Below, piece after piece: positions 22,391 through 30,336 of a DNA stretch of 55,326 nucleotides. The stretch comes from JBBKWJ01 sp037968895 (lineage in GTDB: Bacteria > Actinomycetota > Acidimicrobiia > Acidimicrobiales > SZUA-35), in the NCBI GenBank assembly GCA_037968895.1, contig JBBKWJ010000183.1, positions 1 through 55,326 on the forward strand. The letters are read 5' to 3'. A program made the position numbers and the translations under genes. The notes beneath the pieces are model-generated. The model did no database searches. It saw nothing but the letters and a program-made list of their open reading frames with translations, and had not been told where the DNA came from. Every line of letters starts with the position of its first letter. The stretch's first letter is position 1.

Positions 22391-23746
22391 ATGACTGAAG
22401 GTAGTGCTGTCACGACGATTGAAGAATTCGCAGCCTTTGCGGAGGAGAACGGTGTGCACACCGTTGAGATTGCGCATCCTGATATGTATGCCCATCTTCG
22501 AGGCAAGCGACTGCCGATAGACCGCTTCCTAACGTCGGGAGTAAAGAGCGGAATTGGCATAGCCGACGCCATCTACATCTTTGATCTCCACTGTGACCTC
22601 GTCGACAATCCTTACATCAATATGGGTACTGGCTTCCTCGACACCATTCTGAAGCCAGACATCTCGACGGTTCGGTTGTTACCCCATCGCCCCGGCTATG
22701 CCATGGTGTTCTCGGAGTCATTCAACGAAGAAGGCGAACTCCACGACATCTCGCCTCGGAGCGTTTTGGCCAGCCAGGTTGAGCGATGCAAAGCGGCCGG
22801 CGTTGATCCGCTCGTGGCGACCGAGTTGGAGTTCTATTTGTTCGACGAGAATTGGCAACCGCTTCGGAGCTACATCCAATACAGCTCGCTCACCGACTCC
22901 GACGATATTGAGGTAATGATTCGCGAGATGCGCGAGGCGGTTGGTGGTGCGGGAATGGAACTTGAATCTTCCAATGCCGAGTACGGCCCCGGCCAGTGGG
23001 AAATCAACGTCGGCCCGGCCGACGCCATGAGGACCGCCGACAGTACGGCGCTGTTGAAGTCGATCGTGAAGCAGGTGGCTCGAGCGCATGGGTGTCGCGC
23101 TTCGTTCATGCCGAAGCCCTTTGCCGCTGAATCAGGTTCGGGGATGCATATTCACACCAGCCTCAACGTTGACGGCGCCAACGGCTTTGCGAGCTGTGAC
23201 GGCGCACCGAACGACCTCATGACGCACTGGGTTGGCGGCTTGCTCGCTCACGCAAAGTCGATGGCTCTCATTGGATCGAACACGGCCAATGGGTTCAAGC
23301 GGGTTCGTCCCTACACATTCGCCCCGACCCACATCCATTGGGGTCTCGACAACCGCACGGTGCTCGCTCGTTGTATGACCGAGAAGGGGTCGAAGGCCAA
23401 CCGTGTCGAGATGCGATCAGCAGGCGCCGATGCCAACCCGTATGTTGCAATCGCCGCCGTGCTGGCCGCCGGACTTGACGGCCTTCAGAGGTCGCTTCCG
23501 ATTCCGCCAATGGCCGTTGGCGACATGTACGAGGACCCGACTGGCCTCGTTGCGTTGTGCACCACTATGGCTGAAGGTATCGAGGCCTTCCGAGGGTCCC
23601 CGCTTGCCGAGGCGCTTGGAGAACGGTTCTCTGCCACGTGGATTCTCAATGCCGAGCACGAGTTGGCGATGTACGTCGAAGCGTCGGGTGGAGAGACTGA
23701 CGAAGTGAACGACTGGGAGCGAGCCCGTTACCTCGAACACACCTAG
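22391..23746 (+). CDS. Glutamine synthetase-like gamma-glutamyl-amine ligase
   Basis: A 451-residue glutamine synthetase fold protein. Catalytic elements are ATELEFYLF, AEYGPGQWEINVGP, ESGSGMHIHTSL and NRVEMRSAGADANPYVAI. It resembles the PuuA/IpuC/GlnA3-type group, which joins glutamate to an amine rather than ammonia, more than true GlnA; no adenylylation-site region typical of GlnA is evident. It is placed directly after the acyl-CoA dehydrogenase and near an importer and a P450, which fits gamma-glutamylation of an imported amine. The amine is unknown. The ribosome binding site is AAAGGGGA before ATG 22391. Confidence 0.85.
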   Translation: MTEGSAVTTIEEFAAFAEENGVHTVEIAHPDMYAHLRGKRLPIDRFLTSGVKSGIGIADAIYIFDLHCDLVDNPYINMGTGFLDTILKPDISTVRLLPHRPGYAMVFSESFNEEGELHDISPRSVLASQVERCKAAGVDPLVATELEFYLFDENWQPLRSYIQYSSLTDSDDIEVMIREMREAVGGAGMELESSNAEYGPGQWEINVGPADAMRTADSTALLKSIVKQVARAHGCRASFMPKPFAAESGSGMHIHTSLNVDGANGFASCDGAPNDLMTHWVGGLLAHAKSMALIGSNTANGFKRVRPYTFAPTHIHWGLDNRTVLARCMTEKGSKANRVEMRSAGADANPYVAIAAVLAAGLDGLQRSLPIPPMAVGDMYEDPTGLVALCTTMAEGIEAFRGSPLAEALGERFSATWILNAEHELAMYVEASGGETDEVNDWERARYLEHT

Positions 23747-23773
23747 TCGGCACAAGCGCATCACCCCGGTACC

Positions 23774-23939
23774 AGGGAGTTCAGCGGATAGATGCGTGCC
23801 GATGCGGCCCGGGAGCGGCCACCGCTGCAGGCAGGGCGTCTGAACTCCTTAGGAACCCGCTTCGGCGAGCGAAGCGAGCCATATCACTGGGTTCCCAGGT
23901 ACTAGCGCATCCGAGTCGCATGTGATGCGCTAGTACCTG
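23774..23939. repeat. Three abutting inverted repeats in a convergent gap
   Basis: The 231-base gap between the ligase and the convergent PucR gene holds three hairpins side by side. The first has arms GGAGTTCAG/CTGAACTCC (23776-23784/23840-23848) enclosing AGCGG/CCGCT. The second has arms GGAACCC/GGGTTCC (23852-23858/23889-23895) enclosing GCTTCG/CGAAGC. The third has perfect 16-base arms (23896-23911/23924-23939) around a 12-base loop. They may act as a bidirectional terminator, a structured RNA, or a remnant of a small mobile element. No open reading frame was found. Confidence 0.75.
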
Positions 23940-23977
23940 ACACCATCGGGATGCGCTGAGCCCGGTGTTACGCAGAG

Positions 23978-25687
23978 TCAGCGGAGCAGGACGAGGTTGA
24001 TGGCAAGCTCGAGCACGAGTCGGCTCGACTCGTCGATTGGCACACCAAGAACGGCGCTAGCCGAACGCAGTCGGCCAGCAAGTGAGTTGCGATGAAGATG
24101 GAGGGCCCTCGCCGTTGGTGACGGCCTACATCCGTTGTCGACGTAGGTCGCAACAGTGTTGAACAACGGCTCGTCGCTCGCCCGCAATTCGGCCAGGCTG
24201 GCTTCGAGTGCAGTCGGGTGTTGGGTGTCGACAAGGGTCAGAAGATAGCGATAGGCCCCGGTATCGGCGACGGCCATCGCCTTGGCCATCCCAGGTACAC
24301 GAACTGAGACCTGCACCGCAGTTGTTGCGCCGCTCAACGCTCGTCGATAGTTGTCAGCCGAGACTGGATCGCTGACGCCGATATGGCCGTAGCCGATCGC
24401 AGTGAGCCTGTTGGCGAGTCCCGCCGCGATGTCTGATGGGGTTCGCCCCGCGAGTTTGACGATGGCCCATACGTTGTCGGCCCTAAGGTCGCACACTGCG
24501 CTCGGGTGTTCTCTACGAATGGCACGTTCTATAGAGGTGAGCTGCTGATGAGCGGCGCCCAGTTGGTTTGCGTCGCTTGGCTGGCCAACGACGACGCAAT
24601 GCGGATCGGCTGGATCGAAGCCGGTTTCGCGAGACAGCTGCGCGGCGAGCGCCGGCCGAATCTGGGAACTGAAGAGAAGGTCGATGAGACGACCTTCTGC
24701 CGCGTTGCGGACTGGTTTCGCCGTCAGTTCGGTGAGCGCGAGCGATACCGATGTTTGCCGGATCAACGACGCTAAGCGCTCGCTCGTTCTATCGCGGCCA
24801 GAGGTGATGTCTGATTGGTACGCCAACACGGTTCCGAGATTCGTGCCCCTCGCCTCTAGAGGGTGAGCGGTGACCGAGGTGAACGCGTCTGCTCCGGCCC
24901 CAAGTGGATCGAAGAGGCGTTCAGCCGCCTCTCGGCGGAGCGGACCTTCGGCGGCAATTGCGGCCTGTACCGCGTCGGCCTGGATCTGTTGTTGGCGGAG
25001 CGGGTTTGGTCCGCGGTTGGCGCCAACACCGACCCCGAGGATGTCGAGGTAGGGCCGTCCCGTTCGAGCAGGCGCAACGATGGCGACAAGATCTGCGCCA
25101 GAAGAATTTGCCAACTCCCGGGCAATAAGCGTGGGGACTTCAGAATGAGCAAGCCCCTCAGCGGAGCCGATTTCCGCGATGCGGCGAACTGCAGCGAAGA
25201 GTTGGTCGTCGCTTGACTGCTCGCCCACGCTGACCAGGCTTGCGATGAGCTGACAAACTGCCTCGATCGATTGCACATGCTCGAGTGTGAACTGGTGCGC
25301 GTCTTGATGTCGTGCGACGAGCACTCCTTGCACCTCGCTGGTCGGTCGCAGCCCGGTGCCTTGCGTCGACAAAGGGATCGCGAGGAACGAGCGATAGCTC
25401 AGCTTGTCAAGGCCGGGTACTACTCGGAAACGCAGATCCTCAGTGGGGAAGTCATCGATGAGCACGACCTCACGATTCAGCGCGCTCCAGCCGACCACCC
25501 CCTCGCCGAGCGAAAGCTCGACTGCATGCTCGTAGCCCCGTTGCGCATCAGTTGACGCTCTGGCGACGAGACGGTCGCGCTCCGCGTCCCAGCTGTACAA
25601 CATGGCGTCGTCGCAGCCGAGAACCGCAGCGCAGTGCTGAACCGCCCGACGCAAGGACTCATTTGTAGCTCCGGTCGGCGCGGCCAT
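23978..25687 (-). CDS. PucR-family regulator with GAF domain
   Basis: A 569-residue transcription regulator. The N-terminal 150 residues look like a GAF sensor domain (GEGVVGWSALNREVVLIDDF, YRSFLAIPL). The C-terminal 60 residues are a PucR-type helix-turn-helix (TVATYVDNGCRPSPTARALH, then HRNSLAGRLRSASAVLG). Family members activate catabolic genes in Actinobacteria. ATG 25687 has AGGAG immediately upstream, overlapping the stop of the P450 gene, so it is probably in an operon with the P450 (10-base gap). The two-regulator layout (GntR and PucR) suggests that the surrounding pathway responds to two signals. Confidence 0.85.
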   Translation of the reverse strand: MAAPTGATNESLRRAVQHCAAVLGCDDAMLYSWDAERDRLVARASTDAQRGYEHAVELSLGEGVVGWSALNREVVLIDDFPTEDLRFRVVPGLDKLSYRSFLAIPLSTQGTGLRPTSEVQGVLVARHQDAHQFTLEHVQSIEAVCQLIASLVSVGEQSSDDQLFAAVRRIAEIGSAEGLAHSEVPTLIARELANSSGADLVAIVAPARTGRPYLDILGVGVGANRGPNPLRQQQIQADAVQAAIAAEGPLRREAAERLFDPLGAGADAFTSVTAHPLEARGTNLGTVLAYQSDITSGRDRTSERLASLIRQTSVSLALTELTAKPVRNAAEGRLIDLLFSSQIRPALAAQLSRETGFDPADPHCVVVGQPSDANQLGAAHQQLTSIERAIRREHPSAVCDLRADNVWAIVKLAGRTPSDIAAGLANRLTAIGYGHIGVSDPVSADNYRRALSGATTAVQVSVRVPGMAKAMAVADTGAYRYLLTLVDTQHPTALEASLAELRASDEPLFNTVATYVDNGCRPSPTARALHLHRNSLAGRLRSASAVLGVPIDESSRLVLELAINLVLLR

Positions 25688-25697
25688 GTGCTCCTAG

Positions 25698-26951
25698 TCA
25701 GTCGTCGCGAAGACTGAAATCGACAGAGAGCACGCCGTTGACAAAGTTTGATGGTGCCCGGCTTGCCTCACCATTCGGAACGAGGTGAATGTCTCGCTTC
25801 AGCATTTCTTCGAACAGGATCCTCAGCTCCATACGAGCCAGAAACGCACCAAGGCAGAAGTGAGAGCCGCCGCCGCCGAATGCGAAGTGGGCATTCTTTT
25901 CGCGGGTGATGTCGAAGTCGTCAGGCTGATCAAACACGGCGGGATCTCTGTTGGCGGAGGAGTACCACATGACCACCTTGTCGCCCGCCGCGATCTTGCT
26001 GCCAGCAAGCTCGGTGTCTTGCGAAGCGGTGCGCCGCATGTGGATCACCGGGGTGCCCCATCGCAAGACTTCCTCGACAGCCTGGTCGAGGAGGTCGGGG
26101 TTCTTGACCAAAAGATTCCATTGCTCGGGAAACTCAGCGAATGCTATGGCGCCGTGCGTCGCCGCAGTTCGTGTGGTTTCGTTGCCGGCGAACACGACAA
26201 CGTGGAAGAAGTTCCGATATTCGCCTGGCGTGAGCGATTGGCCGTCGACCTCAGCCATGACAAGGCGGGTCACGAGATCGTCTTCGGGGTCATCTCGTTT
26301 CTGCTGGCCGAGTTTCTCGCCGTATTCATACAACGCATGCGATGCAGGACTCGAGAAGGGGAGCAACCGAAGGGGTGTCGTGTTGCCAAAAGCATCGGCT
26401 TGTAGTGACGGACGATCGGACGTGCCCTCGACGAGATAGTTGGACAGTTCGACCAGATACGGAGCGTCTTCTGCGGGGACACCCATGATGGCCACGATCA
26501 CATTTATGGGGAGAGGGGCGGCGACCTTTGCCACCCAATCTCCGCCACCGGCGGCGACGTAATCATCGAGAAGGTCAGATGCGATCTGACGGGTCATCTC
26601 TTCCCACACCCGAATGTTGCGGGGGGTGAAGGCGCTCGACACCACCCGACGCAGACGGGTGTGGTCTGGGGCGTCGGTGTCGATTATGGACCGACGAGCC
26701 TCGAGGGCATCGGCCTCAAGATCCCACAGGTTCGTGTGGCCAATGCCTGACGAGAACACGTCTGAGTTTCTCGAGACAGTCAGCACGTCGGCGTGCCGAG
26801 TGACGGCCCAGAATCCGTTGTCTTCGTAGTCAACCCACTGGATTCCTTCGGCGGCTCGCAACATGGCGAACGCGTCCCAGGGGATTGAGGTTCTGTAGAT
26901 CTCAGATGAGGTGATATCGAGTGAAGACACAGGAGGTTCAGTGAGGCTCAT
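25698..26951 (-). CDS. Cytochrome P450
   Basis: A 417-residue soluble bacterial P450. The I-helix motif is VVVFAGNETTRTA, the K-helix ExxR lies in VEEVLRWGTP, and the haem loop FAFGGGGSHFCLGAFLARME has the cysteine ligand at about residue 366. It hydroxylates an unknown substrate using O2 and electrons from a ferredoxin; a ferredoxin gene is divergent from it, 134 bases away. The start ATG at 26949-26951 gives a normal N-terminus but has no clear ribosome binding site. The pattern resembles the CYP125/CYP142 type, but this assignment is only a guess. Confidence 0.92.
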   Translation of the reverse strand: MSLTEPPVSSLDITSSEIYRTSIPWDAFAMLRAAEGIQWVDYEDNGFWAVTRHADVLTVSRNSDVFSSGIGHTNLWDLEADALEARRSIIDTDAPDHTRLRRVVSSAFTPRNIRVWEEMTRQIASDLLDDYVAAGGGDWVAKVAAPLPINVIVAIMGVPAEDAPYLVELSNYLVEGTSDRPSLQADAFGNTTPLRLLPFSSPASHALYEYGEKLGQQKRDDPEDDLVTRLVMAEVDGQSLTPGEYRNFFHVVVFAGNETTRTAATHGAIAFAEFPEQWNLLVKNPDLLDQAVEEVLRWGTPVIHMRRTASQDTELAGSKIAAGDKVVMWYSSANRDPAVFDQPDDFDITREKNAHFAFGGGGSHFCLGAFLARMELRILFEEMLKRDIHLVPNGEASRAPSNFVNGVLSVDFSLRDD

Positions 26952-27085
26952 AGAAGGAGTCAAGCGAAGTCGGTGGGCGAAGTCTAGGGCAGAGTGCACA
27001 CAGAAACAGGACCATTGTGGGCGGAGTGTTCTTGCAGTGACGGTGTTGGTTGGGAAGAATGGGCGAAAATCGAAACGGGAGCAGC

Positions 27086-27331
27086 ATGGCCGATAACGAA
27101 GAAGCAGCGGTCGCCGACATGGTTGGCCTCGTCGTGGACGACACGGTGTGTATTGGTATTGGTCGATGCGAGATGCTTGAGCCAGACGTGTTCTTCGTAA
27201 ACGATGACGCAATCGCTCAGGTGAGCAGTGACGTGAGACTCGCCCGGTCGCGGGCCAACGAGATTGTGATGGAATGCCCGAGTGGGGCGATCTCGATTCA
27301 GAAAACTACGAGTGACGAGCAGGGGAACTGA
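27086..27331 (+). CDS. Ferredoxin, likely 3Fe-4S, P450 partner
   Basis: An 81-residue ferredoxin. The cluster motif is CIGIGRC (Cys-x5-Cys), followed much later by ECPSGAIS. The middle cysteine of a 4Fe-4S motif is replaced, as in 3Fe-4S ferredoxins that serve P450 enzymes. ATG 27086 has GGGAG just upstream; ATG 27059 is an alternative that adds nine residues. It is divergent from the P450 gene and 156 bases before the ABC importer operon. Confidence 0.85.
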   Translation: MADNEEAAVADMVGLVVDDTVCIGIGRCEMLEPDVFFVNDDAIAQVSSDVRLARSRANEIVMECPSGAISIQKTTSDEQGN

Positions 27332-27358
27332 TTGACGCTCCTCGAATCACCCGCTAGT

Positions 27359-27382
27359 TTGCGTATTGTATAAAATACACAA
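27359..27382. promoter_or_regulatory. Palindromic operator before the ABC importer
   Basis: A 24-base palindrome with arms TTGCGTATTGTA and TATAAAATACACAA-type half-sites matches at 10 of 12 base pairs. It contains TATAAA, so a bound protein would cover a possible -10 element, 105 bases before the binding-protein gene. Its TTGCGTATT arm recurs exactly, on the other strand, beside gntR at 20401-20409. Confidence 0.65.
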
Positions 27383-27487
27383 GTTTCGAAAAGTTGTGAG
27401 TTAGCTTGTGACTTGTGCCCGAGCTGTGACTATTGTTCGGGACCAAACGATCGTGGTGGACTCCACCGCGGAAATGGGGAGAGACAG

Positions 27488-28735
27488 ATGAAACGACGGT
27501 CCTTGTTGGCATTCGCCACAGCAACCGCTCTCATTGCAGGAGCCTGCGGCTCAAGCGACGAAACGGCAGACACGAGCGCGGGCAGCGATAGCACCGAAGC
27601 CGGTGCAGCAAATGGCTCGGCCAGCCTCGACATCGATGCCATCCTCGGCGCTGACCTCGCGAGCTGCGCCGACGCCCCAACCGGCGAGCCAATCAAGATC
27701 GGTATGGCCATGGACTTCTCTGAGGTCACCGGTTTTGTCGACATCCCTGGTTCCAAGCTCGTTCCGTTCGTAGCCGAGAAGGCCAACTGTGCTGGCGGGA
27801 TCGACGGTCGACCCGTCGAAGTACTGGTTTCAGAAGTAGGCGCCGACGCAACCCTGGCAGCCCAGGAGCTCATCGACTGGGGCGCACATTCTATTATTGG
27901 CCCCCCATTCGCCGACTTCACGCTCCCAATCCTGCAATCTACCGGCGGCAAGATGGCGGTGTTCCCGGCGGCATCAACCGAGCCGACCCTAGGTGATGCC
28001 AGCATCAACTCGTTCCTGGTGACCTTCGACGATCCTGGAATGTCCGAAGCAGCCGCCCAGTACGCACTCGATCAAGGAAAGACCCGCGCCATCATCTTCA
28101 CCGAGGGCGAAGGTGTGCCGTACACCGGCACGAATCCCGATGCTTTCGCTGCAGCGTTCATTGCTGGCGGTGGTGAAGTGGTCAGTACTCAAACTTACGT
28201 ATGGGGTGACGACACGGACTTCTCGGGGCAGGTCAACCAGATTGCTGGCACAGCCGATGGTACCGAGGTCGTCTTTAGCGCAATGCTCGGATTTCAGCTC
28301 ACCGCTCTGCGCGGTCAGCTCGAAGGTCAGGGCCTCGACGATTTGATGTATATGGGAACGGATGCGCTCGACGCCACCGGCATCCAGTTCGAAGAAAACA
28401 ACGAAGGCATCCTCCATACGCCCCATACCTCAATCACTCCTGGTGACCGGATCGACACACTGCTCGCCGACTACGAAGCCGCTAACGGCGAGGCTCTCGA
28501 AAGCCGAGGCTTCATGGCGCTCTATGTCGACGCGATGTTCCTTGGGATCCAAGGGATGCTCGACTGTGGTTGCGACGATCCAGCTGAGATCGGCGCAGCA
28601 GTTGCCGCGATCTCTGATTTCCAGGGACTCTCTGGTGTGATCACCTACGCCGGCACCAACGGCATCCCCAACAAGGCAGTGCCTATCAACCAGATCATCG
28701 ATGGCGAAGACACCCTAGTCGCTACCATCGAATAG
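27488..28735 (+). CDS. ABC importer substrate-binding lipoprotein (branched-chain amino acid/amide type)
   Basis: A 415-residue type I periplasmic binding protein. The signal peptide ends in the lipobox LIAGAC with Cys20 as lipidation site, followed by a Ser/Thr/Asp-rich linker. The mature part begins PIKIGMAMDFSEVTGFVDIPG and contains NCAGGIDGRPVEVLVSE, typical of the LivK/UrtA/AmiC group. It captures the substrate outside the membrane for the LivF/LivH/LivMG components that follow. ATG 27488 is preceded by GGGGAGAG. Regulation is probably through the palindrome at 27359-27382. Confidence 0.92.
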   Translation: MKRRSLLAFATATALIAGACGSSDETADTSAGSDSTEAGAANGSASLDIDAILGADLASCADAPTGEPIKIGMAMDFSEVTGFVDIPGSKLVPFVAEKANCAGGIDGRPVEVLVSEVGADATLAAQELIDWGAHSIIGPPFADFTLPILQSTGGKMAVFPAASTEPTLGDASINSFLVTFDDPGMSEAAAQYALDQGKTRAIIFTEGEGVPYTGTNPDAFAAAFIAGGGEVVSTQTYVWGDDTDFSGQVNQIAGTADGTEVVFSAMLGFQLTALRGQLEGQGLDDLMYMGTDALDATGIQFEENNEGILHTPHTSITPGDRIDTLLADYEAANGEALESRGFMALYVDAMFLGIQGMLDCGCDDPAEIGAAVAAISDFQGLSGVITYAGTNGIPNKAVPINQIIDGEDTLVATIE

Positions 28736-28743
28736 GCGAATCG

Positions 28744-29445
28744 ATGCTCGAAGTAGTCGGATTAACCACCAAATATGGCTCTATTTCGGCGCTTCGGGAA
28801 GTAAGTCTGTCCGTTGGGGCTGGTGAGGTCGTAGGCCTCATCGGTCCCAACGGTGCCGGAAAAACGACCCTGCTTGGGTCGATTGCTGGTCTGCTTCAAC
28901 CTGAGGCTGGCACCGTTACGTTCGAAGGAATCGATACAACGGGGGCTTCGCCGGAGAAGATGCTTCGAGCCGGGCTGGCCTTGGTGCCCGAGCACCGACG
29001 GATCTTCACCGACATGACGGTGGAAGAGAACCTCAAGATTGGCGGCGTCACACGTTCGGCCGCCGAGCGTTCCGAATCGCTGATTGAGATGGTCGAGCTC
29101 TTTCCCGTATTGGCGAAGAAGTGGGATATCGCTGCTGGATTTCTTTCTGGAGGCGAGGCCCAACAGTTGGCCATCGCCCGTGCGCTTATGGCGCGACCGC
29201 GGCTCATCATGATGGACGAGCCATCGCTCGGCTTGGCACCGATACTTGTCGACCTGGTGTTCGACCTGATCGACCGCCTGCGCGAGAAAGGCACCACAAC
29301 TTTGATCGTCGAGCAGAACGCGACCCGAATGCTCCACGCCTCCGACCGAGCGTATTTGCTGCGAAGTGGCGTGATCGTCGCCGACGGCACCGGCGATGAG
29401 TTGCTGGCACGCACCGACCTGTTCGATACGTTCGTCGGGGGCTGA
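28744..29445 (+). CDS. livF: ABC importer ATPase, LivF type
   Basis: A 233-residue ATPase of the branched-chain amino acid importer family. It has Walker A GPNGAGKTT near residue 37, a Q-loop region, the signature FLSGGEAQQLAIARAL, and Walker B LIMMDEPSLGLAP. The length and the EHRRIFTDMTVEENL segment are typical of LivF. It lies eight bases after the binding-protein gene and three bases before the permease, so it is in the same operon. Confidence 0.93.
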   Translation: MLEVVGLTTKYGSISALREVSLSVGAGEVVGLIGPNGAGKTTLLGSIAGLLQPEAGTVTFEGIDTTGASPEKMLRAGLALVPEHRRIFTDMTVEENLKIGGVTRSAAERSESLIEMVELFPVLAKKWDIAAGFLSGGEAQQLAIARALMARPRLIMMDEPSLGLAPILVDLVFDLIDRLREKGTTTLIVEQNATRMLHASDRAYLLRSGVIVADGTGDELLARTDLFDTFVGG

Positions 29446-29448
29446 GAC

Positions 29449-30336
29449 GTGGTTGAAATCCTCCAGAACCTCGTCGACGGACTTGGCCGCGGCAGTATCT
29501 ACGCACTGCTCGCTTTGGGCGTGGCCGTCATCTTTGGCGTCATGCACCTGCTCAATTTCGCCCACGGCGAGATGATCACTGTCTCGGGGTACGTGGCCCT
29601 ATGGTCGCTCGACCGAGGCTGGTCTTGGTACCTGGTAGTTCCGCTCATTCTTGCGGCCTCCGTGCTCACTTCGATTCTCATTGAGCGCATTGCCTTCAGC
29701 CGAGTGCGGGGCGCCGACGACTTCACCCTGCTACTCACTTCGTTTGGTGTTCATTTTGTGGTGTCGTCCCTTTTCATTTTGTACGTCTCGGCGTCGGTCC
29801 AGAATTTCCGAGGACCAGGGTGGATCCACGACACGTTCTCGATTGGGAGTCTCAAAATCGAGGTGTTCGACGCCACCGTCATTGGGGTCACCGTGCTCAC
29901 CTTGCTGGCAACCACCTGGCTTCTTCAACGCACCATGTTTGGTTTGTCCCTACGTGCTGCGGCCGCAGATTTCGACACTGCCCGCCTCATGGGTGTGAAA
30001 TCTGACTCGGTAATACGCGGCGCCTTTGTTCTGTCAGGGTTCCTCGCCGGTATCGCTGGCGTGTTTTGGCTAATGCGGGCCGGAAGCACGACACCTTCGG
30101 GTGGCACCGACCCGATGCTCAAGGGCGTGCTCGCCGCCCTTATCGGCGGGCTTGGAAGCCTGCGTGGTGCCGTGCTTGGCGGCTTCGCGCTTGGCCTAGC
30201 CGAGGTTCTCTTGAGATCCTGGTTGCCCGATGGCATTGCCAACCTGACTGAAGGGTTCGTCTTCGCCATTATCGCGATCTTCTTCATATTTCGACCTGGC
30301 GGTCTTATTACCGTCGCGAAGGCGGAGCGAGTCTGA
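29449..30336 (+). CDS. livH: ABC importer permease, LivH type
   Basis: A 295-residue inner-membrane permease with about eight hydrophobic spans. The N-terminal GLGRGSIYALLALGVAVIFG and NFAHGEMITVSGY are hallmarks of LivH. The start is GTG 29449, right after livF. Its TGA overlaps the ATG of the next gene (TGATG at 30334-30338). It forms the channel together with the LivM part of the following fusion protein. Confidence 0.92.
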   Translation: MVEILQNLVDGLGRGSIYALLALGVAVIFGVMHLLNFAHGEMITVSGYVALWSLDRGWSWYLVVPLILAASVLTSILIERIAFSRVRGADDFTLLLTSFGVHFVVSSLFILYVSASVQNFRGPGWIHDTFSIGSLKIEVFDATVIGVTVLTLLATTWLLQRTMFGLSLRAAAADFDTARLMGVKSDSVIRGAFVLSGFLAGIAGVFWLMRAGSTTPSGGTDPMLKGVLAALIGGLGSLRGAVLGGFALGLAEVLLRSWLPDGIANLTEGFVFAIIAIFFIFRPGGLITVAKAERV

